Assembly (NCBI RefSeq): GCF_002216775.1
Contig: NZ_CP022315.1
Coordinates: 3,410,001-3,474,000, forward strand
Direction of reading: 5' to 3'
Source: Virgibacillus phasianinus
GTDB taxonomy: Bacteria > Bacillota > Bacilli > Bacillales > Amphibacillaceae
Length of the DNA: 64,000 nucleotides
Positions 25,979-34,988 of this stretch are shown here, piece after piece (the stretch's first letter is position 1; the number at the start of each line of letters is the position of its first letter). The notes under the pieces are model-generated. The model ran no database searches. It worked only from the letters and a program-made list of their open reading frames with translations, and had not been told where the DNA came from. Both the position numbers and the translations under genes were made by a program.

Positions 25979-26011
25979 CTACCAATCGTCTATAAAGAAA
26001 GGATGTTGATC

Positions 26012-26974
26012 ATGATTTATTTAAGTGCAGCTGACATTCGTTCAACTGTGTCGATGTGCGATGTCATAACTGCAATTGACCAGGCCTATGAACAATACGA
26101 AAAAGACTCCTTCACCATGCCAGCTAGAATGCAAGTAAACCAGGGTGGTAATACATTGTTGGCTATGCCTTGTTTTACAAAAGATTCAATAGGTACCAAG
26201 CTTGTCACACTTTTCCCGGAAAACAAATCACATCCGGCAATCCATGGTGTAGTCGTTCTGAAAAGTGGTACAACCGGTGAAATTCAGGCAATTTTGGACG
26301 GATCATTTATAACCGGTTTCAGAACTGGAGCAATCGGTGGATCTGCTATCAGGAGCCTATCCCCTGAAACTAGTTCGACACTTGCAATTATTGGTACAGG
26401 CGTACAGGGGCTTTATCAAACAATTGCAGCATGCAGTGTTCGTCCTATTTCAGACATTTATTTATACAACAGAACCCCGGAGCGAATACCATCCTTTATC
26501 AAACAGGTAAAAGAGTTTATAGGTGAAACTATTCGTATTCACACTGTTGGTTCCTCTGAGGAAGCTGTAAACTCAGCTGAAATCATCATCACCACCACGA
26601 CTTCCAAGGATCCGGTTATCCCAAACAATTCCAACCTGTTTAGGAATAAATTGCTAGTTGGAATTGGATCTTTTCAGCCATCTATGCAGGAATTTCCAGA
26701 AGCTGTATATTACAATACGGATCAAGTATTCATTGATAGCTTGGATGCCATCCATGAATCAGGCGATATCATAACACCTCTCAAGAATGGCTGGCTCACA
26801 AAGGATTCCATAATTTCATTTAGCTCTCATCTTTCATCAAGAAACAAGGTTATGCCTGGTAATGGAAAAAGTGTCATTTTTAAATCTACAGGAATGGCTT
26901 TATTTGATGTGGTAGTAGCAGCAGACATATATGAAAAGGCGGTGAAAAAAGGAATAGGAACAAAATTAGAATAA
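26012..26974 (+). CDS. Ornithine cyclodeaminase / mu-crystallin family enzyme
   Basis: A 320-residue NAD(P)-dependent enzyme of the ornithine cyclodeaminase/mu-crystallin fold. Early strands include MPARMQVNQGGN and GTKLVTLFPENK, and the nucleotide motif IIGTGVQGLYQ is near 132. Known members include ornithine cyclodeaminase, alanine dehydrogenase and ketimine or pyrroline-2-carboxylate reductase; the sequence alone does not decide. Next to a DAO-family flavoenzyme, an imine-handling reaction is likely. ATG 26012 is preferred over ATG 26003 because AAGAAAGG lies 8 bases before it. Confidence 0.8.
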   Translation: MIYLSAADIRSTVSMCDVITAIDQAYEQYEKDSFTMPARMQVNQGGNTLLAMPCFTKDSIGTKLVTLFPENKSHPAIHGVVVLKSGTTGEIQAILDGSFITGFRTGAIGGSAIRSLSPETSSTLAIIGTGVQGLYQTIAACSVRPISDIYLYNRTPERIPSFIKQVKEFIGETIRIHTVGSSEEAVNSAEIIITTTTSKDPVIPNNSNLFRNKLLVGIGSFQPSMQEFPEAVYYNTDQVFIDSLDAIHESGDIITPLKNGWLTKDSIISFSSHLSSRNKVMPGNGKSVIFKSTGMALFDVVVAADIYEKAVKKGIGTKLE

Positions 26975-27033
26975 GGAATAAAAGCGGAGACGACTGGCCT
27001 TAAACCTACCAAAAATAACTATGGGGGGATACG

Positions 27034-28494
27034 ATGAATATCATATTAATCGAGTTTATCTTTTATTGTGTCGCAATATTGCTTATCGGTTATGTGTTCA
27101 GTAAAAAAAGTAAAACACAATCGGACTTTTTACTGGGTGGAAAGAAGCTGCCAGGCTGGGCGCTTGCTTTTTCAGAACGGGCCACCGGCGAATCTGCGTG
27201 GTTATTACTTGGATACACAGGATTTGTTTTTATGACAGGGTTATCCGGTGTATGGGTTGCCGCCGGAATTGCACTAGGTATTATATTTTCATGGCTGTTT
27301 CTAGCAAAAAAGTTCATGAGGGAGACAGAAAAATATAATGTGTTGACACTTCCCGATTATTTAGCTGTACGTTTTGGTCAGAAAGCCACTATTATTCGTT
27401 GGATAACAAGCCTTTTAATTGCCGGTTTTCTAATGTTTTACGTTGGTGCCCAAATGGCCGGTGCAGGAAAGATGCTTTTTACTACATTTGGTTTGGATCC
27501 TACAGCAGGTGTACTTATTGCTACCGCGATTATTATTATTATTGCCTTTTCAGGTGGTTTCATTTCAGTTGTATGGACAGACATGATACAGAGTATCATG
27601 ATGCTTATCACTTTGGTAGTTCTCCCTATTGTTGCACTTGTTTATATTAATACCAATGACCTCTCAATCACCCAGTCATTGGTATCTGCAGGCAACTCCT
27701 ACAATTCCTGGTTTGGTGGCTTGACAGGATTCGCTGTTGGGGTTTTATTCTTCAATAATTTTGCATGGTTCTTTGGATTCTTAGGCGGTCAGCCACAGTT
27801 GAGTACGCGGTTCATGGCACTCAAAAACGATAAAGATGCACGGCAGGGCAGCACTGTGGCCATTATTTGGACATTCCTGGCATATGGAGGCGCGTTTATA
27901 ATTGGTCTTGCTGCAATTGCTATTTATGATCAGGGATCATTTCCTGACGTAGAAACCATTTTACCTACCATGATTTTAGACCTTCTTCCCCATTGGTTTG
28001 CAGGCATATTACTCGCCGGAATATTGGCTGCAATTATCACCACCGCAGATTCACAGCTTTTGGTAGTAACTAGTTCAGTCAGTGAAGATATTATTCACAA
28101 AGCAATGGGTATACAACTTTCAGAAAAGTCACTTGTATGGATTTCCAGATCTTCTGTATTGGTTTTTGGCTTAGTCGGAATGATTATTGCCCTTGTTTCT
28201 GATTCCCTTTTATACTTGGTCGTCAGTTGGGCCTGGGCAGGAGTAGGCTGTACATTGTCTCCGGCAATTTTGATGACTTTTTTCTGGAAAAGATATTCTA
28301 GTACTGGGTTAGTTGCAACAGTACTTGCCGGATTGTTCTCAACCATTTTATGGATTAGCACTCCACTTGAATCCATTATTACATCAAGATTCAGCACGTT
28401 TTTTATTGCTGCATTTTTTGGGATAGCATTCAGTTTGCTTTTCCCAGATAAAAAAGAAAGCTCAGCAGTATCCAACACAGAAAAAGCACTTTAA
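27034..28494 (+). CDS. Sodium:solute symporter, PutP-like
   Basis: A 486-residue integral membrane protein with about 13 helices of the SSS family. ERATGESAWLLLGYTG near 50 and the helix 5-6 region FSGGFISVVWTDMIQ are typical of sodium/proline symporters. It imports an amino or imino acid with Na+. Start ATG at 27034 with GGGGGG upstream. It closes the operon with the FAD enzyme and the ornithine-cyclodeaminase-family enzyme, so it probably imports their substrate. A terminator-like hairpin lies at 28653. Confidence 0.85.
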   Translation: MNIILIEFIFYCVAILLIGYVFSKKSKTQSDFLLGGKKLPGWALAFSERATGESAWLLLGYTGFVFMTGLSGVWVAAGIALGIIFSWLFLAKKFMRETEKYNVLTLPDYLAVRFGQKATIIRWITSLLIAGFLMFYVGAQMAGAGKMLFTTFGLDPTAGVLIATAIIIIIAFSGGFISVVWTDMIQSIMMLITLVVLPIVALVYINTNDLSITQSLVSAGNSYNSWFGGLTGFAVGVLFFNNFAWFFGFLGGQPQLSTRFMALKNDKDARQGSTVAIIWTFLAYGGAFIIGLAAIAIYDQGSFPDVETILPTMILDLLPHWFAGILLAGILAAIITTADSQLLVVTSSVSEDIIHKAMGIQLSEKSLVWISRSSVLVFGLVGMIIALVSDSLLYLVVSWAWAGVGCTLSPAILMTFFWKRYSSTGLVATVLAGLFSTILWISTPLESIITSRFSTFFIAAFFGIAFSLLFPDKKESSAVSNTEKAL

Positions 28495-28652
28495 TAATGG
28501 TTCTTTTCTAAGAGACTGTTGTTTTTGACACAACATCCATAAACAACAAACTATGCGAAAACAGCCTTAATATAACGAAAGCGTCCCGGTTATTGCCATA
28601 TGATATCCTTAACAGCACCATCTTGAATACAAATTTTTATTTCTAGGAAACG

Positions 28653-28689
28653 AAAAGAGGCTGCCCTTCCGTTGGGGGCAACCTTTTTT
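28653..28689 (+). terminator. Terminator after the symporter gene
   Basis: GGCTGCCC (28659-28666) pairs with GGGCAACC (28676-28683) with one mismatch, flanked by A- and T-runs, ending in CCTTTTTT. It lies about 160 bases after the stop codon. Confidence 0.55.
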
Positions 28690-28697
28690 CCATGTCA

Positions 28698-28900
28698 CTA
28701 ATTAAGCTTGGAGAAATTCTGCCAATAACACTGGCGGTTACGATTGGGCAAGTTGGTTAACTCATCATAGAATGCCATAAATTCAATTCGCCGTTCATTT
28801 TCAATTTGTTCGGTAACATCTCGAAAGTTACCACACGAATAATATCACCATGATTGTTAAATGGTTGATCAGTCATAAATTCAATTTTCTCTTTAGACAT
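28698..28900 (-). pseudogene. Remnant of a PAS-GGDEF diguanylate cyclase gene
   Basis: On the minus strand an ATG with a good site (GGAGGAGAAAGG) starts a PAC-like stretch (HGDIIRVV). After a one-base slip near 28830 the reading continues as FRDVTEQIENERR, then MAFYDELTNLPNRN, which is the hallmark junction of a PAS/PAC domain and the start of a GGDEF domain. It then stops at TAG (28698). The rest of the GGDEF domain is absent. The 435-base gap between the symporter and ktrD therefore holds a decayed gene rather than empty DNA. In its own frame the start would give only a 47-residue peptide. Confidence 0.7.
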
Positions 28901-28929
28901 AACCTTTCTCCTCCAAGGACTCACATCCC

Positions 28930-30294
28930 TTATCCAATAATCATCCTTTCCTTTGGATAATGGAATTTCCCGCTTGATTTATTGTTTTTAAACATAAACA
29001 AAAATGTAATGATACCTACACGTCCAATAAACATTAAAACCATTAAGATGACTTTACTTGTTGTAGTAAGTTCACTTGTAATGCCAAGTGAAAGCCCCAC
29101 TGTTCCGAACGCCGACGTTACCTCAAAGAGTATTTCTGACAGCGGATACGGCTCCATGATAGACATGATTAAAATAGAAGTGAACACAAAGGCGAGTGCC
29201 ATTAACGATACTGAAACCGCCTTCAATAGATCCTCCTGATAGACTTCCCGTCTGAATATACGAATACTTGCACCACCCCTGGCGAATGTAATAATGAATA
29301 TCAATACCAAAGCAAATGTTGTGGTCCGAATACCACCACCCGCACTACTTGGTGACGCACCAATAAACATTAAGAGGGACATGAACAAATGATTTTGCTC
29401 CGTCAACTGACTGACATCCATCGTGGAAAGACCACCACTTCTGGTTGTTACAGACTGAAACAGACTATAAAATAACACCTCGTGCCACGATTTGTCGGCA
29501 AAGAAATTTCCCGCATCGAATAGCGCTATGAAGATTGCCCCAATCACAATTAGTGAAAAGAAGGTTAAAGTTGTAACTTTGGTAAAAAGGGTGAACCGTA
29601 ACCCTTTACGTATTTCTTCTCTTGCAAACATGTATTCCTTGACTTCAATTAACACTGGGAAACCAATTGCACCAAAGATGATCAGCAGCATCGTAATGAA
29701 TTGAACGAAGTAATCATCTTTAAACATCATTAATGAATTTCCCGTAATATCAAACCCAGCATTAGTGGTTGCACTTATGGTACTAAAAAATCCATTAACA
29801 ACCGCTTCTCCGGTGGTAGGAAAATATTGCAGATAATAGGTACTTAAAATAATGAATCCAAAAAATTCAATCGTTAATATTACATACATAATTTGTTTGA
29901 TTAATCGGACCATACCGGCAAAGGAAGTTTGATTCTGATCGGTCATGATTAGACGGCGCTCTTTCAGTCCAATCTTTTTCCCAAGAATTATCCAGATTGA
30001 TGTCCCAATTGCCATAACACCGACCGCACCAAATTGCATAATAAATGCTAATAAAAAATATCCCAATGTATTAAATGTTTCAGATATACTGATTGGTGAT
30101 AATCCAGTAACGCTGATTGCACTTACCGCTATAAATAGAATATCGATAAATGAAGTATTGACACCATCTTTATGTGCAATAGGCATTGCCAAAATACAAG
30201 TAGAGACAATCACTGCCACACAGTAAAAAAATAGGATTAGTTGCACTGGCGATAATTTATTTATCCAATCAGTTTTAAACAATTTCAAAAACAT
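28930..30294 (-). CDS. ktrD: Potassium uptake channel subunit KtrB/KtrD
   Basis: A 454-residue TrkH/KtrB-type K+ transporter: four M1-P-M2 repeats with filter segments SVTGLSP, ATTNAGFD, VTTRSGGLS and AFGTVGLS, each with the conserved Gly. It is the Na+-coupled membrane part of a Ktr system whose cytoplasmic ring could be the KtrC-type protein encoded at 2698-3369. The frame is open 32 codons further upstream, but AAGGAG eight bases before ATG 30294 sets the start. It is a lone gene, as ktrD is in B. subtilis. The length matches KtrB/KtrD (about 445-450). Confidence 0.9.
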   Translation of the reverse strand: MFLKLFKTDWINKLSPVQLILFFYCVAVIVSTCILAMPIAHKDGVNTSFIDILFIAVSAISVTGLSPISISETFNTLGYFLLAFIMQFGAVGVMAIGTSIWIILGKKIGLKERRLIMTDQNQTSFAGMVRLIKQIMYVILTIEFFGFIILSTYYLQYFPTTGEAVVNGFFSTISATTNAGFDITGNSLMMFKDDYFVQFITMLLIIFGAIGFPVLIEVKEYMFAREEIRKGLRFTLFTKVTTLTFFSLIVIGAIFIALFDAGNFFADKSWHEVLFYSLFQSVTTRSGGLSTMDVSQLTEQNHLFMSLLMFIGASPSSAGGGIRTTTFALVLIFIITFARGGASIRIFRREVYQEDLLKAVSVSLMALAFVFTSILIMSIMEPYPLSEILFEVTSAFGTVGLSLGITSELTTTSKVILMVLMFIGRVGIITFLFMFKNNKSSGKFHYPKERMIIG

Positions 30295-30408
30295 AAAGCT
30301 GCTCCTTACATCTACAATGTCAAACATTTTTCTGCAAAACTTATCCTCATTATAGCAGGCATATAAAAGATTTGCGCGCATATTTAACAATTAGCTTAAA
30401 TTTTAGTA

Positions 30409-30450
30409 CGTAAAATAAAAAGGTTAGTAGTCAAACACCCTACTAACCTT
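30409..30450 (-). terminator. Terminator after ywpF
   Basis: AAGGTTAGTAG (30420-30430) and CTACTAACCTT (30440-30450) form the stem, which overlaps the ywpF stop codon; on the minus strand TTTTTATTTT follows. Confidence 0.85.
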
Positions 30451-30862
30451 GCTCTATTAACTCTTTGAATTTTTTATATAACGATTCACCCTGATAACCG
30501 TCTTCAATTAATTTCTTTAACATTTCCTTGACAATGCCTTTGCGCTGATCAACAATTGTCCCCATAAAAATGACATTAATGTTTTCACCAATTTCATTTA
30601 CGGACAAGATTGAAGTAATAAATGTTGCCGGCGTATTCGTTTTCTTTGTGATTTTCACCTGGAGCATAACAGTATCATCTTTTTCTTTTAATTTGCGAAA
30701 GTCTTCCACAAATGCCTTCTTCATAAAAGCCTCAATCACCCAGCGGTTCTGATCATCTTCCTTATTAATGACTAGGCCATCAAGCAACGGAATTTCGTGT
30801 TGAATAATATCATCATTTTTATTTTCCACAATTTCAAGTGAACTTAATTTAAATGTCTTCAT
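30443..30862 (-). CDS. ywpF: YwpF-like protein
   Basis: A 139-residue soluble protein that I recognise as the YwpF family by MKTFKLSSLEIVE, the LLDGLVINKEDDQNRWVIEAF stretch and the central VKITKKTNTPATF. No function is established. Start at ATG 30862, directly after GGAGGTGG; the longer frame begins inside the end of moaA. It is the last of a moeA-moaA-ywpF run on the minus strand, overlapping or touching moaA, although in B. subtilis ywpF lies elsewhere, so the link with cofactor genes may be accidental. Confidence 0.7.
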   Translation of the reverse strand: MKTFKLSSLEIVENKNDDIIQHEIPLLDGLVINKEDDQNRWVIEAFMKKAFVEDFRKLKEKDDTVMLQVKITKKTNTPATFITSILSVNEIGENINVIFMGTIVDQRKGIVKEMLKKLIEDGYQGESLYKKFKELIEQG

Positions 30863-30885
30863 CCATCCACCTCCATGCGAATGCA

Positions 30886-31908
30886 CTATCCGCCAATATA
30901 ACTCATCTCGATTTTCTTTCTGTTTGTGTTTTTTAATGCTGCTCGATCGTCCGAATACCGGTCAGCTCGTCTGCCCCAAATAGCTTTTAAATTATTCGCC
31001 AATACTTGATCCGAGATTTCTGACCTTAAATCCTTTCGTAAATCATAACCATCTGAGGCAAACAGACATGTATAAAGCTTACCGTCCGCCGATAGTCTGA
31101 TTCGTGTGCAACTGCTGCAAAATGAATCCGTCACTGAAGATATAACACCAATTTCTCCATCGCCATCTGCATATTTGTACCTTGTAGCTACTTCACCATA
31201 ATAATTTTCTTCTGCTGGAACAATCGCCATTTCTTCTTTAATTCTATCAATAATTTGTTTCTTTGAAATCACATTATTCATATCCCAGCCATTGTGGTTT
31301 CCAACATCCATAAATTCAATATAACGTAAAATAATATCTTTTCCTTTAAAATACCGAGCCATAGGCAGAATTTGGCTATCGTTCATACCTTTTTTTACAA
31401 CCATATTTATTTTCACCTTAAGCCCCGCTTTTTGTGCTGCTTCAATTCCTTTTATTACTGGAAGAGTTACAACACCTCTGCCATTTGTCTCTTTAAAAAC
31501 ATTATCTTCAATTGCGTCTAAGCTAATATTTACCCGCTGCAGGCCGGATTCTTTTAACTTTTGTGCTTTTCTTGGCAAAAACACACCATTTGTTGTCAGT
31601 GCAATATCCCGAATGCCATGAATGTTATTTAATCGTGCAATCAGTTTGTCCAAGTTCTTTCGCAATAATGGTTCTCCGCCTGTAATCCGGATTTTCTCCA
31701 CACCTAGTTTAGCAAATTGTTCTGCCACGCGCGTAATTTCATCGAAGCTTAATAATTCGCTTTCAGGCAAAAACATATGGTCATCTCCGAAAATTTCCTT
31801 TGGCATACAATATGTGCATCTAAAGTTACATTTATCGATCACGGAAATTCTAAGATCCCTTAGTTGTCTTCCGAAATGGTCTGACACTTGACTAATTTCT
31901 TGATTCAC
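30886..31908 (-). CDS. moaA: GTP 3',8-cyclase MoaA (molybdenum cofactor)
   Basis: A 340-residue radical SAM enzyme catalysing the first step of molybdenum cofactor synthesis, from GTP toward cyclic pyranopterin monophosphate. The N-terminal cluster CNFRCTYC (about 28-35) binds the SAM [4Fe-4S] and TGGEPLL follows. The C-terminal cluster has Cys residues in SFCSSCTR and YTCLF. The protein ends in a double glycine (SYIGG) needed for activity. Start is GTG at 31908 with AAGGAG upstream. It follows moeA by 14 bases. The window's molybdenum enzyme is the formate dehydrogenase at 47810-50761. Confidence 0.95.
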   Translation of the reverse strand: MNQEISQVSDHFGRQLRDLRISVIDKCNFRCTYCMPKEIFGDDHMFLPESELLSFDEITRVAEQFAKLGVEKIRITGGEPLLRKNLDKLIARLNNIHGIRDIALTTNGVFLPRKAQKLKESGLQRVNISLDAIEDNVFKETNGRGVVTLPVIKGIEAAQKAGLKVKINMVVKKGMNDSQILPMARYFKGKDIILRYIEFMDVGNHNGWDMNNVISKKQIIDRIKEEMAIVPAEENYYGEVATRYKYADGDGEIGVISSVTDSFCSSCTRIRLSADGKLYTCLFASDGYDLRKDLRSEISDQVLANNLKAIWGRRADRYSDDRAALKNTNRKKIEMSYIGG

Positions 31909-31922
31909 TTCCCCAACTCCTT

Positions 31923-33185
31923 TTAAAAGGTTGTCTGGCCTTCCATTTGATCAAGCCATAGAACATCAACTATTGCACCTTTGTTATACCCCCTCGTTCC
32001 ACCCGGTAATACCATCAAACCATTTGTAAATGCTAGCGAAGTAACAACGTTTGATTTATCGATACCTGCCGGTGAGACGCGGACCTGGCCATCTTCAATG
32101 GATAGGATACCACGAACAAATCGAGTGAACGGGTTAGGCTTTGGAAAATCGTCCGTTAATATAGCTTTCGACCTTTTTAATAATGGTGTGTCATTCATTA
32201 AAAAGGTTTGTAAAATGGGCCGTACAAATAACTCAAACCCTACATAGCAGGCTGATGGATTACCCGATAAGCCAAATAGCAGTTTATCCTGTAATGCCGT
32301 CACCGTTGTGACACTTCCGGGACGCATGGCAACCTTATTAAATAAGACAGTAGCATGTAACTTTTCATATATTGCCGGCATTAGATCAAAGTCTCCAACT
32401 GATACACCTCCAGTTGTAATAAGAAAATCCACTTTATCGATTGACTCTGCAATGGCTTGAAAGCTGGATTCCAGTTCATCGTCCAATTTTCCAAAATAAT
32501 GCGGATCGCCACCAGCCCGTTTTATTTGGGACATAATCATGTAGGCATTGGAATTACGGATTTTACCTGGCTCAAGTTCTGCATCCACATCAAGCAATTC
32601 CGATCCGGTTGCAAAGATACCTACAATCGGCTTTTTCATTACGTGTACTGTCTGATAGCCAAACGTAGCCAGTAATGCTTTTACTCCTGGATTGATGAGT
32701 GATCCTTTCCTTACAAGTTCTTTTCCCTCACCTATTTCAGAAGCCTTTTTCACAACATTCTGCCCGGATTCCATGGTGCGTTTGAGCGAAATGAAATCCT
32801 TCCCATTCCGTTTTATTTCACTGCATATTTCAAACATGGCAACACAATCAGCACCGTCAGGTATTTGTGCTCCTGTCATAATACGCGTTGCCTGATATTC
32901 TTCCAGCTTTTTTTCAGGTACATGGCCTGCCCCCACATGCTCGACAATTTCAAATTCAACCGGATTATTTCTGGATGCCTGTTCCGTATCGCATGAGCGA
33001 AGAGCAAAGCCATCATAAGGAGACTTATTAAATGACGGGACAGGATTCGTTGTGTATAGCGGTTCCGCCAATCTTCTACCATCACATCTATCAATTGACA
33101 CAACTTCCGTTCCCCCAGCCTTACGAAATTCCATTACTTTAGCGATTGCTTGATCTACTGGCATAGGCTTTCGTTTCTCCACCAT
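31923..33185 (-). CDS. moeA: Molybdopterin molybdenumtransferase MoeA
   Basis: A 420-residue enzyme that inserts molybdate into adenylated molybdopterin. The N-terminal MoeA domain starts [13 protein letters not shown] and includes [12 protein letters not shown]. The MoCF-binding domain has [10 protein letters not shown] and the loop [11 protein letters not shown], and [16 protein letters not shown] leads to the C-terminal beta domain. Start ATG at 33185 is chosen; the frame opens seven codons earlier, but GAAAGGG lies 11 bases before this ATG. It forms an operon with moaA. Confidence 0.92.
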   Translation of the reverse strand: MVEKRKPMPVDQAIAKVMEFRKAGGTEVVSIDRCDGRRLAEPLYTTNPVPSFNKSPYDGFALRSCDTEQASRNNPVEFEIVEHVGAGHVPEKKLEEYQATRIMTGAQIPDGADCVAMFEICSEIKRNGKDFISLKRTMESGQNVVKKASEIGEGKELVRKGSLINPGVKALLATFGYQTVHVMKKPIVGIFATGSELLDVDAELEPGKIRNSNAYMIMSQIKRAGGDPHYFGKLDDELESSFQAIAESIDKVDFLITTGGVSVGDFDLMPAIYEKLHATVLFNKVAMRPGSVTTVTALQDKLLFGLSGNPSACYVGFELFVRPILQTFLMNDTPLLKRSKAILTDDFPKPNPFTRFVRGILSIEDGQVRVSPAGIDKSNVVTSLAFTNGLMVLPGGTRGYNKGAIVDVLWLDQMEGQTTF

Positions 33186-33368
33186 CTTTTTCAAAACCCT
33201 TTCCAATTTAATTTAATCTGATACCTTTAGTTTAACAAATTATTTAATGAAAGAATATTTTTGCTTCTCACCTTTCACTATAGTTTCACATTTCTTGATT
33301 GTGGGTATTAATTATTAACGAAACAGTATAATAAAAATGGATAAGCTTTAAACAAGAGGTGATAAAGG

Positions 33369-33551
33369 ATGACTTGGGTATACCTTATAATAGCAGTTAT
33401 AATCATCGTACTACTCGTTCTTTTGTTCACTAATAAAAATAAAAACCCGAATCATGATTCATCATTGACCATGGATGAAAAAGAGGAATTAAGAGAGGAT
33501 TATCTGACACATGGTGGTCACGATGAACATGAGGATAACAAAAATATCTAA
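33369..33551 (+). CDS. Small single-helix membrane protein
   Basis: A 60-residue protein: one N-terminal helix (VYLIIAVIIIVLLVLLF) and a charged tail rich in Asn, Asp, Glu and His (GGHDEHEDNKNI). Family not recognised. Start ATG at 33369 with GAGGTGATAAAGG upstream. A terminator follows within 30 bases. The His/Asp-rich tail might bind a metal, which is only a guess. Confidence 0.65.
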   Translation: MTWVYLIIAVIIIVLLVLLFTNKNKNPNHDSSLTMDEKEELREDYLTHGGHDEHEDNKNI

Positions 33552-33574
33552 ATAACTGCTCTTCTATTTGTTAG

Positions 33575-33605
33575 AAAAAACAGCACCCCATGAGTGCTGT
33601 TTTTT
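33575..33605. terminator. Bidirectional terminator
   Basis: AAAAAACAGCAC (33575-33586) and GTGCTGTTTTTT (33594-33605) pair fully. It is shared by the small membrane protein gene (+) and the convergent exported protein gene (-). Confidence 0.9.
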
Positions 33606-34050
33606 ATTGGAAAATCAGTTCTTCTGAATGTTCGATCTTTTTATCTTTTCCCTCCACTTGGAAACTGGCTAAACAATATAAGGTGTATTTCCCTTTTTTT
33701 GGTATTGTAATTATCTTTGCTTTTTGGGGATAATAGCTATCTCCATGTTTCATCTCCTCTTTAACATTGCTGCCTGTAAAGTCGTGATTCCTTCGACCTA
33801 ATGAAATCGATATTAGAGGTGTTTGATGCTTAATTTCGATGGGGTCCTCTCCCATGTATTGCAACGATCGGAATACCTTTATTTCCTCATTCACTTCTTC
33901 AACCCTAATATGTAAAATAAAATCCCCAAATTTTGCTTTGCCCATTTGATTAGCGACCAGGCTAGCCCTGCCAAATCCATTCCAACTGGAAATTAGGATG
34001 ACGATGGCCATGATGGACACAACAGATAGGATTAGCTTTTTTATATTCAT
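33604..34050 (-). CDS. Putative exported protein of unknown function
   Basis: A 148-residue protein with an N-terminal hydrophobic segment (LILSVVSIMAIVILISSW) that looks like a signal anchor, followed by a beta-rich domain of about 115 residues. Family not recognised. The start at ATG 34050 is set by AGGGGG seven bases upstream; the frame opens 20 codons earlier. It is divergent from the SpoVA-type operon that begins at 34234, so it could share its regulatory region, though nothing else links them. Confidence 0.6.
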   Translation of the reverse strand: MNIKKLILSVVSIMAIVILISSWNGFGRASLVANQMGKAKFGDFILHIRVEEVNEEIKVFRSLQYMGEDPIEIKHQTPLISISLGRRNHDFTGSNVKEEMKHGDSYYPQKAKIITIPKKGKYTLYCLASFQVEGKDKKIEHSEELIFQ

Positions 34051-34233
34051 GATAGTCCCCCTGTCATACATTCTACCTATAAGACGATTTATCCCTGCAG
34101 AAAGTTTCATTTTTATAAAATAATTCAGTTTTTTATCCTATATTAAGATTAACATAAAAAGGAAATAATTATAAAGCATAATAACGACAAAAAACACAAT
34201 TATAATAAGTGATACCTGAAAGGAGGTCATTAG

Positions 34234-34440
34234 ATGACTGTTTCAAGTCAAGTGAAGCAAACAATTGCCGGATTAAAAAGCGCACAGGCTAGTTTTGAAC
34301 AATTTGCATTACAAACACAGAACAAACAAGCAAAACAAGTATACGAAGGGGCAGCACAACAAACAAATGCAATTTTGCAAAGTGTTGAACCACGTATGCA
34401 GGAAATCGAACAGGAAGAACCACAATATAAGAATGTTTAG
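34234..34440 (+). CDS. DUF1657 protein, first gene of the SpoVA-type operon
   Basis: A 68-residue helical protein with the DUF1657 pattern: SSQVKQTIAGLKSAQASFEQF, then QAKQVYEGAA and an EEPQYKNV tail. A second copy (36846-37049) and a related C-terminal tail on the DUF421 protein (37084-37941) occur in the same operon. DUF1657 proteins are known from mobile spoVA operons; their role is unknown. Start ATG at 34234 with AAGGAGG upstream. A GGGTTGAA/TTCAACCC hairpin (34451-34474) without a T-tail follows and may set relative expression. Confidence 0.85.
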   Translation: MTVSSQVKQTIAGLKSAQASFEQFALQTQNKQAKQVYEGAAQQTNAILQSVEPRMQEIEQEEPQYKNV

Positions 34441-34511
34441 TAATAATTACGGGTTGAATTTTTTTCTTCAACCCCCTACTACATAATCTGATAAGAGTAG
34501 GTGATGTTAAA

Positions 34512-34970
34512 GTGAAAATGCACAAATTAATTGTTCTTCTTATACTTAGCTTTTTGGTTGCCTGTAACACAAACTCAGATTCGGCACCATCAAATGACCG
34601 GTCAAAAACTGAACCATCGAAAATAAGCAACTCTTCTTTACCAGATCAGGCACCATCAAGACAAGCTAAAAGTACACTTCGTAAATATAAAGAAACAACA
34701 AACATTTATGCGGTTAATACAGATAAAAATATGCTGGTGGCCCTTGAAGTACATCAGCATGACCGAATAAAGCTTACAAAAATAAAGGAAAAATTTGCTT
34801 CAAAAATAAAAAAGCAATTCCCTAAATTTAAGACAGAGGTTTCAACAGACAAAAAGTTAGTACTTGAAGTCAAAAAGTTACAAAACAGAATTGCCAAAAA
34901 TAATATTAGTGATAAGAAATTAAAAAAAGAAATGGACCATTTATTAAAATTACTGCAAGAAAAAACTTAG
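34512..34970 (+). CDS. YhcN/YlaJ-type spore lipoprotein
   Basis: A 152-residue lipoprotein: a short signal with lipobox FLVAC (Cys about 19), a Ser/Asn/Pro-rich linker, then a domain with NIYAVNTDKNMLVALEVHQHD and a Lys-rich helical end. This is the YhcN/YlaJ family of inner-membrane spore lipoproteins, and this position is where such a protein stands in spoVA-2 type operons. Start is GTG at 34512 with AGGTGAT upstream. Confidence 0.8.
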   Translation: MKMHKLIVLLILSFLVACNTNSDSAPSNDRSKTEPSKISNSSLPDQAPSRQAKSTLRKYKETTNIYAVNTDKNMLVALEVHQHDRIKLTKIKEKFASKIKKQFPKFKTEVSTDKKLVLEVKKLQNRIAKNNISDKKLKKEMDHLLKLLQEKT

Positions 34971-34988
34971 ATGAAAGAGTGACAACAA

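Noticed and set aside
28982-30226. Several plus-strand frames opposite ktrD
   Set aside because: They mirror the membrane helices of ktrD and lack ribosome binding sites.
30295-30442. Possible cyclic di-AMP (ydaO) riboswitch before ktrD
   Set aside because: The 150-base leader lacks the conserved blocks of that class, and none is seen before ktrC either.
34111-34233. Sigma-G promoter before the SpoVA-type operon
   Set aside because: A CATAATA word (34177-34183) fits the -10, but no acceptable -35 lies 17-18 bases upstream, so no promoter is called.
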